Shown piece by piece: positions 44,145 to 50,831 of a stretch of DNA of 64,000 nucleotides. Positions within the stretch are counted from its first letter, which is position 1. Every line of letters begins with the position of its first letter. A model generated the notes under the pieces. That model ran no database searches. It was given only the letters and a program-made list of their open reading frames with translations, and was not told where the DNA came from. Source of the stretch: Bacteroidaceae bacterium (GTDB taxonomy: Bacteria > Bacteroidota > Bacteroidia > Bacteroidales > Bacteroidaceae); the NCBI GenBank assembly GCA_017416805.1, contig JAFQBB010000038.1, positions 26,587 through 90,586 on the forward strand. The letters run 5' to 3'. A program made the translations under genes and the position numbers.

Positions 44145-45446
44145 TTATTGTCCTAACAGATACTGTTTGAAGTCGGCAAACTCCTTGCTCATAGGAACAC
44201 TCTGCTTGGTGCCCTGCATGAAGGCCTGCAACTTGGCAGGAATTTCCACTTTGTCACCAATGATGCCCTCAACCGTATCAAGGAACTTGGCGGGATGGGC
44301 CGTCTCGAGGAATACACCCACTTCACCGGGCTGCAATCCTTCGGCCAAGGCACGATAGCCGCATGCGCCATGCGGATCGAGCAAATAACCTGTCTCTGTA
44401 TATGTTTGTTTTACTGTCTCACGAATCTGCTCGTCGGTGTAGGTCGCACCACTAATCTCAGCCTTAATAGCGGCATGACTGTTGCCATACAGTTCAACGA
44501 CACGGGCAAAGTTACTGGGATCTCCCACATCCATAGCATTGGCAATGGTAGCCACAGAAGGTTTGGGCGAATAGACTCCCGTCTGCAGATAGTTGTAGAA
44601 AATGTCGTTGCGATTGTTGGCTGCAATGAAGCGCTTCACGGGCAATCCCATGTGCTTGCCGAAGAGACCAGCAGTGATATTTCCAAAGTTTCCACTGGGC
44701 ACACAGACAACCAACTGGTCGGCCTTGCCCAACTTCTTCAACTGGGCATATGCATAGAAATAATAGAATGCCTGCGGCAAGAAACGGGCCACATTGATGG
44801 AATTGGCCGAAGTCAGTTTCATGTGGGCATTCAGTTCCTTGTCCATAAAGGCATTTTTCACCAGTGCCTGACAGTCGTCGAACACGCCATCGACCTCGAT
44901 GGCGGTAATGTTTTGCCCAAGAGTGGTAAACTGTTTTTCCTGAATTTCGCTGACCTTACCTTTGGGATAGAGCACATACACATGGATGCCTTCTACACCC
45001 AAGAAGCCATTGGCCACGGCACTACCCGTATCACCCGAAGTTGCAACTAAGACGTTCACCTGCTCCTGCCCTTCCTGACGGATGAAGTAACCAAGCAGAC
45101 GGGCCATAAAGCGGGCACCCACATCCTTGAATGCCAATGTAGGGCCATGAAACAATTCCAGTGAATAGATGGTATCTGTCACACGCACGGCCGGCACATC
45201 GAAACTGAGCGTATCATACACAATATGTTTCAACACATCGGCCGGAACATCTTCGCCAAAGAAGGCATCGGCCACGCGATAAGCAATCTCTTGGAAGGAA
45301 AGATTCTCAATCTCATCAAAGAACTCCTTGGGGAGCGGTTTGATGGCCTCAGGCATATAGAGGCCCTTGTCTGAAGCCAGTCCCTTCACCACTGCCTCGT
45401 GCAGGGTAGCCATGGGGGCCTGGCGGTTGGTGCTGTAGTATTTCAT
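44145..45446 (-). CDS. thrC: Threonine synthase
   Basis: A 433-residue PLP enzyme converting O-phosphohomoserine to threonine. The N-terminal MKYYSTN, the PLP-binding Lys107 in GPTLAFKDVGARFM, ATSGDTGSAVANGF and VPSGNFGNITAGLFGKHMGLPV are all family marks of ThrC. The length is typical of the longer bacterial type. It is the last gene of a thrA-apgM-thrC run, beginning 7 bp after the apgM-like gene, so the enzymes for the last steps from aspartate to threonine are made together. Confidence 0.97.
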   Translation of the reverse strand: MKYYSTNRQAPMATLHEAVVKGLASDKGLYMPEAIKPLPKEFFDEIENLSFQEIAYRVADAFFGEDVPADVLKHIVYDTLSFDVPAVRVTDTIYSLELFHGPTLAFKDVGARFMARLLGYFIRQEGQEQVNVLVATSGDTGSAVANGFLGVEGIHVYVLYPKGKVSEIQEKQFTTLGQNITAIEVDGVFDDCQALVKNAFMDKELNAHMKLTSANSINVARFLPQAFYYFYAYAQLKKLGKADQLVVCVPSGNFGNITAGLFGKHMGLPVKRFIAANNRNDIFYNYLQTGVYSPKPSVATIANAMDVGDPSNFARVVELYGNSHAAIKAEISGATYTDEQIRETVKQTYTETGYLLDPHGACGYRALAEGLQPGEVGVFLETAHPAKFLDTVEGIIGDKVEIPAKLQAFMQGTKQSVPMSKEFADFKQYLLGQ

Positions 45447-45453
45447 AATTTTA

Positions 45454-46677
45454 TTATTCTTTCATAAATTCTTTCATAAACTCTCCACTTTCCATCACGC
45501 CACAGGCTCCCTGCTTACAGGCCACTTCGTCAAAAGTCTGCACTGAGTCTGCCTCAATGCCGGAATAGTAGATTAGGAAAGGAACTGGGTCTGCTGTGTG
45601 GGTACGATGTTCGCACGGTGTGGGATGATCGGGCAGAATGGCAATGGCAACGGGCTCGTCCCAACGGCTAACCTCTTCAACGATAGGTCCCACCACCCGA
45701 CTATCCAGATACTCGATAGTACGCAGTTTCAAAGGTATATCACCTTCATGGCCGGCCTCATCACTGGCTTCAATGTGAAGATAGACAAAGTCATCGGTAC
45801 GCAAAGCCTCCAAGGCGGCTTCTGTCTTTCCCTCATAATTGGTATTATAAAGCCCCGTAGCACCCTCCACCTCAATATTGCGCAGGCCTGCATAGTGACC
45901 TATACCTTTAATGAGGTCAACGGCCGAAATGACGGCTCCACTCTTGATGACCGGATAGGTCTCTGTCAGCGGCACCATACTCGGACGGTAACCAGGCGAC
46001 CAGGGCCACAGGCTATTGGCCGGGTCTTTACCTTCGGCCACACGCTTGAGGTTGAGCGGATGGTCAGCCAACAACTCTTGTGAACGCAGAATCATACGGT
46101 TGATAAGGTCTGCCGTAGGTTGGGCTTCCATCAACTTGGGTTTCACCAACAGGGGCATGAACTCCTGTCCGGGCACATCGTGTGGAGCGGTACAACGCAA
46201 ACGTTTGTCGCCCCCTTTGATAACAAGCAGATGGCGATACTGAATACCTGTGGTCAAGGTTACATTGGCAAACTGTTCGTCCTTGGCCAACTCTTCTTGC
46301 AAAAAACGGATAAGCACATCAGCTTCTTCGGTAGTAATGTGTCCTGCCGAATGATTCTTGATACGTCCGTCTGCCACACAGATGAGGTTGCAACGCATGG
46401 CCATATCTCCAGGCTTCAGTTCGTAACCGATACTGGCAGCCTCCAACGAACCACGCCCCTCATAAACCTGTTTCAGGTCGTAGCCAAGAATAGCCGTATT
46501 GGCCACCTCACTACCGGGATGGAATCCTACAGGTACTGTTTTCAACATTCCTGTACGTCCCATGCGGGCCAACTTGTCCATATGAGGTGTCTGGGCATAT
46601 TGCAGCAGTGTTTTTCCACCTAAGGAAGCCACAGGCCAATCGGCCATACCATCACCTAAGATTATCAGATGTTTCAT
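45454..46677 (-). CDS. ApgM-like phosphomutase, probable homoserine kinase
   Basis: A 407-residue protein of the cofactor-independent phosphoglycerate mutase (ApgM) superfamily. The metal site starts at ILGDGMADWP (about 5-14). Further marks are GVTGLYNTNYEGKTEAAL-like regulatory residues (about 277-292), HIEASDEAGHEGD and AILPDHPTPCEHRTHTADPVPF with the other metal ligands. In many anaerobes lacking ThrB, an ApgM-like protein encoded between thrA and thrC supplies homoserine kinase activity. The position here, 7 bp before thrC and with no thrB in the window, fits that role better than glycolysis. Assignment to homoserine kinase is by context. Confidence 0.85.
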   Translation of the reverse strand: MKHLIILGDGMADWPVASLGGKTLLQYAQTPHMDKLARMGRTGMLKTVPVGFHPGSEVANTAILGYDLKQVYEGRGSLEAASIGYELKPGDMAMRCNLICVADGRIKNHSAGHITTEEADVLIRFLQEELAKDEQFANVTLTTGIQYRHLLVIKGGDKRLRCTAPHDVPGQEFMPLLVKPKLMEAQPTADLINRMILRSQELLADHPLNLKRVAEGKDPANSLWPWSPGYRPSMVPLTETYPVIKSGAVISAVDLIKGIGHYAGLRNIEVEGATGLYNTNYEGKTEAALEALRTDDFVYLHIEASDEAGHEGDIPLKLRTIEYLDSRVVGPIVEEVSRWDEPVAIAILPDHPTPCEHRTHTADPVPFLIYYSGIEADSVQTFDEVACKQGACGVMESGEFMKEFMKE

Positions 46678-46688
46678 GTTCTTTATAT

Positions 46689-46827
46689 GGAGTTAAAGGA
46701 GTTATCGCTTCGCTGGAAGTTAAAGAAGTTATCGCAGGCTTTGCCTGCTAGCCAAATGTTTTGCCTACATAGCATCACTATCGGCTTTAACTCCCAGGCC
46801 CATCGGGCCGATAACTCCTTTAACTCC
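46689..46827. repeat. GGAGTTAAA-type hairpin element inside the threonine operon
   Basis: GGAGTTAAAGGAGTTATCG (46689-46707) and its exact complement at 46809-46827 form 19-bp arms. A second internal hairpin (GCAGGC/GCCTGC near 46734) lies between them. It occupies nearly the whole 163-bp gap between thrA and the apgM-like gene. Confidence 0.88.
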
Positions 46828-46840
46828 TCTTACTCCTTAA

Positions 46841-49273
46841 TTATATATTCGCAATACTCATAATGTCAGCAAACACACCGGCAGCTGTCACCCCTGCACC
46901 AGCTCCGTAGCCCTGGATAAGCATAGGGTATTCCTTATAGCGTTCAGTCGTGAGCAGAATGATATTGTTACTGCCTTCCAACATATAGAAAGGATGGTCC
47001 TTATCCACTTCACACAATGATACGGAGGTATTGCCATTCTCCATTTTGGCTACAAAGCGCCAACGCTTGCCTTCGCTTTCCAAACGACGGCGACGCTCTT
47101 CGAAATCTGCATCCAGTGTCGGCAGGTTCTTCCAGAAGTCGTCCAACGAACCATCGAAGAAGTCTTGAGGAATAAAGAGATGCTTCTCCACATCCTCCTG
47201 TTCTACGCGATAGCCGGCTTCACGGGCCAGAATGACCAACTTACGGACTACATCCTTTCCACTGAGATCAATACGCGGATCCGGTTCTGAATAGCCCTGT
47301 TCCTTGGCACGACGAACCGTCTCACTGAAGGGAACCTCGGCACTCAGTTCGTTAAAGATAAAGTTGAGTGTACCACTGAGCACAGCCTCAATTTTCAATA
47401 TCTTGTCTCCACTGGCTATCAGGTTGTTGATAGTATTGATAATGGGCAATCCGGCACCCACATTGGTCTCGAAGAGATATTTCACGCCACGTACACGGGC
47501 CGTCTGCTTCAAGTTGGCATAGTTTTCGTAGGCCGATGATGCAGCGACTTTATTGGCAGCCACCACAGAAATGTTCTTTTGCAAGAAATCTCCATAGAGC
47601 GAAGCTACTTCGGCACTGGCCGTACAATCTACAAACACCGAGTTGAAAATGTTCATACCTATCACCTCATCATGCAGGCGTTGTATGTTGCTTGGTTGGC
47701 TCTCAGCCAACAGTTGGCGGTAATTGTCCAAATCTATACCTTCACGGCAGAAAAGAGCATTATGTCCACTGGCTATACCCACCACATTCAGTTTCAATCC
47801 ACGTTCGTCCATCAGTTTCTGACGTTGCTGACGAATCTGCTCCAACAGACTGCCACCTACCGTACCCACACCACAGATAAAGAGGTTGAGCACCTGATAT
47901 TCAGAAAGGAAAAAACTGTCGTGGATAACATTCAGCGTCTTACGTAATGATTCACGAGCCACAACAAAAGAGATGTTCGTCTCACTGGCTCCCTGCGCAC
48001 AGGCAATCACGTTGATACCGTTGCGACCCAACGTGCCGAACAGTTTACCGGCAATACCGGGCGTATGCTTCATGTTTTCGCCCACAATGGCCACAGTAGC
48101 CAAGTTGCATTCTGCCGTTACGGTTCCCAATTCTCCCATCTCTATTTCCTTGGCAAACTCTGCGTTCAACACTTCGCAAGCCAATGCGGCATCTTCGTTA
48201 CGTACACCGATAGAGGTGCTGTTCTCCGAAGAGGCTTGAGAAACGAGGAAAACACTGATACCATTCTCTGCCAAAGCCTTAAAAATGCGGTAATTGATAC
48301 CGATAACTCCCACCATACCAAGTCCCTGCACGGTTATCAGGCTGGTATTGTTGATAGACGATATACCCTTGATGGCCTTCTGTCCGTCCTTTGTCTCACT
48401 ACTGATAATGGTACCCGCTCCCTCGGGGTTGAAAGTGTTCTTGATAAGAATGGGAATATTTTTGTGGCAAACAGGATAGATGGTAGGCGGATAGACAACC
48501 TTGGCACCAAAATTGCAAAGCTCGGTAGCCTCCACATAGCTCAGTTCGTTGATGGTGTAAGCACTGCTGATGACGCGCGGGTCGGCTGTCATGAAGCCAT
48601 CCACATCGGTCCATATCTCCAGGCAATCAGCATCCAAGGCGGCCGCAATGATTGCAGCAGTATAGTCAGAGCCTCCCCGTCCGAGATTGGTTACCTCGCC
48701 TGTATTCTTGTCGGTAGAGATAAATCCAGGAACCAAAGCAATTTTAGAGGTCAGATTTCCAAATGTCTCACATACCAATTTATTGGTCAGTTCCGAATCC
48801 AGAATATGCTTGCCCTGTTTCTGCTCTGTCTTGATGAAGTTGCGCGAATCGAACCATTCTGCCCCTTCGATAAGGGTGGTGACGATACGTGATGAAATGC
48901 GTTCGCCATAGCTGACGATGGTAGCCAGCGTCTTAGCCGACAAATCGCGAATGAGGTAGAGTCCCTGATAGATACCTCCCAACTCTGTCAGCAATTGGTT
49001 GGCTATAAGCAAAAGGTTCTCCTTTTGTCCACCATCGGGGATAAGAGCCTCTATCATGTCTATATGGCGTTTCTTGATTTCTGCCAGCGACACCTCATAA
49101 CTGCTGTCGCCACCCGCAGCCATTTGTGATGTCGCAATCAGTTTGTCGGTGATACCACCAAGTGCCGACACGACCACAATGACCGGCTCCTGCTCGGCCT
49201 CCACTATCTTCTTTACATTCAGAATACTGTTCACGGAACCTACGGATGTTCCGCCGAATTTCATTACTTTCAT
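46841..49273 (-). CDS. thrA: Bifunctional aspartokinase/homoserine dehydrogenase
   Basis: An 810-residue fusion enzyme catalysing the first and third steps from aspartate to homoserine. The aspartokinase half (about 1-300) begins with MKVMKFGGTSVGS and includes LGRGGSDYTAAIIAAAL. Two ACT regulatory modules lie in the middle (about 310-460: LITVQGLGMVGVIG, VAIVGENMKHTPGIAGKLFGTL). The dehydrogenase half (about 462-810) has the nucleotide site LFICGVGTVGGSLLEQI and the catalytic region VLSGTLNFIFNE, GYSEPDPRIDLSGKDVVRK. The size matches E. coli ThrA. It is the first gene of the thr run. I saw no leader-peptide attenuator in the 102 bp upstream. Confidence 0.97.
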   Translation of the reverse strand: MKVMKFGGTSVGSVNSILNVKKIVEAEQEPVIVVVSALGGITDKLIATSQMAAGGDSSYEVSLAEIKKRHIDMIEALIPDGGQKENLLLIANQLLTELGGIYQGLYLIRDLSAKTLATIVSYGERISSRIVTTLIEGAEWFDSRNFIKTEQKQGKHILDSELTNKLVCETFGNLTSKIALVPGFISTDKNTGEVTNLGRGGSDYTAAIIAAALDADCLEIWTDVDGFMTADPRVISSAYTINELSYVEATELCNFGAKVVYPPTIYPVCHKNIPILIKNTFNPEGAGTIISSETKDGQKAIKGISSINNTSLITVQGLGMVGVIGINYRIFKALAENGISVFLVSQASSENSTSIGVRNEDAALACEVLNAEFAKEIEMGELGTVTAECNLATVAIVGENMKHTPGIAGKLFGTLGRNGINVIACAQGASETNISFVVARESLRKTLNVIHDSFFLSEYQVLNLFICGVGTVGGSLLEQIRQQRQKLMDERGLKLNVVGIASGHNALFCREGIDLDNYRQLLAESQPSNIQRLHDEVIGMNIFNSVFVDCTASAEVASLYGDFLQKNISVVAANKVAASSAYENYANLKQTARVRGVKYLFETNVGAGLPIINTINNLIASGDKILKIEAVLSGTLNFIFNELSAEVPFSETVRRAKEQGYSEPDPRIDLSGKDVVRKLVILAREAGYRVEQEDVEKHLFIPQDFFDGSLDDFWKNLPTLDADFEERRRRLESEGKRWRFVAKMENGNTSVSLCEVDKDHPFYMLEGSNNIILLTTERYKEYPMLIQGYGAGAGVTAAGVFADIMSIANI

Positions 49274-49278
49274 ATTGT

Positions 49279-49378
49279 TAATGTGCTAATGTGCTAATGT
49301 GACAATGTGCTAATGTGATTAATAACCCAAGCCACATGAGGCATTGGCAAATTAGCACATTGGCATATTGACACATTA
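49279..49378. repeat. TAATGTGC-type hairpin element upstream of thrA
   Basis: The left arm (49279-49317) is built of (C/A)TAATGTG words at a 10-bp period. The right arm (49341-49378) carries the complement (TTAGCACATTGGC, TTGACACATTA). The right end runs exactly into the stop codon (49376-49378) of the upstream lipoprotein gene. Confidence 0.75.
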
Positions 49379-50212
49379 TTTATTGTTTTCTTTCATTTTT
49401 CTCTCCACAAAGGCAATCTTGCGCAGTGCCTCTTCGCGTTCCTTCTTGGTCTGCTCCAAAGCCGTGAGCACTTGCGACAACTGATAGAGCTTCACAATAG
49501 CCTCGCTATCCTCGGGGCGCAAATTGATGACATAAGCACGTTCGCCCACATAGTGCACCTTCATAGTCTGCACACCATGATTCATGGCGATGAAGGCGAT
49601 CACTCCCCCATCCTTTCCAAGGGGATAATCGGCCTTCTCTACCAGATAGCCCAAATCTGTTGTCTTATAGACATCCTCAGAAACAGGTGTTTCAGCATAA
49701 GTGCCATCCTTAGCCACCACCTTCACGGCATGATGATTGGCATTGCGACCGCCCCAATAGATGGAGGTCAGGGTCATACCTCCCACCTCATCCACTTGTC
49801 CACGCAGAAAAGAACGATACAATGTGCGCTCCACCGTCTGCTTGGGATGGAAGTAGTTACCCAATTCCTGATAAGCGGTATCTTTCTCCAATACCAATCC
49901 CTCCTTAGCCGCATCTGCAGCCTGCTGCTGTACGACCAGCATACTGTCCAGATAAGACAATGTCTGCTGCTGTTCGGCCAAATCAATCTGCTGCATCAGG
50001 CTGATGCCCTCTTTGCGGGCCTCGAAAGCTTTGGGATACTGTGTACGGATGCTATCAATCTGCAACTTCGCCTCACTGAACTTACCGTTCTGCAAGGCGG
50101 CCCGAGCCTTCTCTATATGCTGCCGGGCCTGCCCCTCGCCATTGTCGCTACAAGCTGCTACAAGAACAACTCCCAGCAAGAGCAGGCCTGCCCATACTGT
50201 CTTTTTTTTCAT
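49376..50212 (-). CDS. Lipoprotein with coiled-coil region, function unknown
   Basis: A 278-residue lipoprotein (MKKKTVWAGLLLLG..AAC, Cys21). Residues about 25-110 are helical and rich in A, E, K and Q (IEKARAALQNGKFSEAKLQID, a TPR-like start, then QQQTLSYLDSMLVVQQQAAD). The rest is beta-rich (VGGMTLTSIYWGGRNANHHAV, GGVIAFIAMNHGVQTMKVHYVG), and a second short helix closes the protein. I do not recognise the family. The ORF could be extended 13 codons upstream (to 50251), but a TATTTTTG -7 box lies inside that extension, so 50212 is preferred. The stop overlaps the repeat element before thrA. Confidence 0.75.
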   Translation of the reverse strand: MKKKTVWAGLLLLGVVLVAACSDNGEGQARQHIEKARAALQNGKFSEAKLQIDSIRTQYPKAFEARKEGISLMQQIDLAEQQQTLSYLDSMLVVQQQAADAAKEGLVLEKDTAYQELGNYFHPKQTVERTLYRSFLRGQVDEVGGMTLTSIYWGGRNANHHAVKVVAKDGTYAETPVSEDVYKTTDLGYLVEKADYPLGKDGGVIAFIAMNHGVQTMKVHYVGERAYVINLRPEDSEAIVKLYQLSQVLTALEQTKKEREEALRKIAFVERKMKENNK

Positions 50213-50232
50213 AAGCTTTGCCTTTAAGTGAA

Positions 50233-50240
50233 CAAAAATA
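50233..50240 (-). promoter_or_regulatory. -7 box for the lipoprotein gene at 49376-50212
   Basis: The minus strand reads TATTTTTG, fitting TAnnTTTG, 21 bases before the ATG at 50212. It decides the choice of start, since a longer ORF would place it inside the coding sequence. Confidence 0.5.
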
Positions 50241-50340
50241 CTACTTTCCATCCTTTTAGCTTACACTTAGACTTCTCATTTAACCAACATTAACGGAGGA
50301 GAGAGGGGTGAAGGGAAGCCTCGAAGATGATGCCATTGCT

Positions 50341-50432
50341 TTTTAGGCACGGATTTCATGGATTACACGGATAAATTTATAACCTGTCAGAGAAATAAGA
50401 ATCCGTGTAATCCGTGAAATCCGCGCCTAAAA
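50341..50432. repeat. GGCACGGATT hairpin element (copy 2)
   Basis: Positions 50341-50372 and 50401-50432 are inverted repeats of 32 bp with two differences, both compatible with G-U pairs, around a 28-base loop. The arm repeats the word ACGGATT/ATGGATT at about 10-bp intervals. It shares TTAGGCACGGATT and ATTACACGGATAAATT with the element at 19741-19900. Confidence 0.85.
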
Positions 50433-50640
50433 TAAGGACCACATTGAATGTAAATAAAAATAACCACACCGTTTCCATCTGCCAAACATTGTCATGCAGG
50501 GTGGAAGGTAAGGGATGAAGTGGCTTCCTATTTGAAGGAGGTTGGAGAGGAACTCTTTCATCGGAAGTTTCGAGGCTCTCAAATATCTATTGATTATCAG
50601 ATTGTTACACTACAGAAAAAGAAACACCTGAGTCACCTGC

Positions 50641-50804
50641 AGAGAGTAGGCCGAGTCGTGAGTGGTGACTCGGCCTACTCTCTCCCGATGACTCAGGTAT
50701 CTCTCCCTTGATGACTCAGGCATCTCTCCGTTCATGACACAGGTGGGTCTCGGCAAACGACCCACGTGGGTCTCTGGCCAAGACCCACCTGTCTCTTTCG
50801 GGGG
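50641..50804. repeat. Repeat array D: 17-bp perfect hairpin plus six 23-bp units
   Basis: Positions 50641-50657 and 50667-50683 are exact reverse complements around nine bases. From 50667 six units follow with starts at 50667, 50690, 50713, 50736, 50759 and 50782, a constant 23 bp. Each begins with GAC and ends its first 14 bases in TC. The fifth is a perfect 14-bp palindrome (GACCCACGTGGGTC). As in array A, the left arm is an inverted copy of the first unit. Confidence 0.9.
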
Positions 50805-50831
50805 CTCTTTCCCGAGCTTATAATTGTAAGA

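Larger units (their letters stand above)
50213..50831. other. 619-bp intergenic region behind blaR1
   Basis: Holds a -7 box for the lipoprotein gene, the second GGCACGGATT hairpin (50341-50432) and array D (50641-50804). A 63-codon GTG-started ORF at 50520-50711 runs into array D and looks accidental. Nothing else stands out. Confidence 0.7.

Noticed and set aside
49274-49375. Leader-peptide attenuator before thrA
   Set aside because: The only structure is the TAATGTGC repeat hairpin; no short ORF rich in Thr/Ile codons is seen.
50520-50711. A 63-codon ORF (GTG start) between the lipoprotein gene and blaR1
   Set aside because: Its second half is made of repeat array D and its stop comes from a repeat unit. 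I recognise no family.
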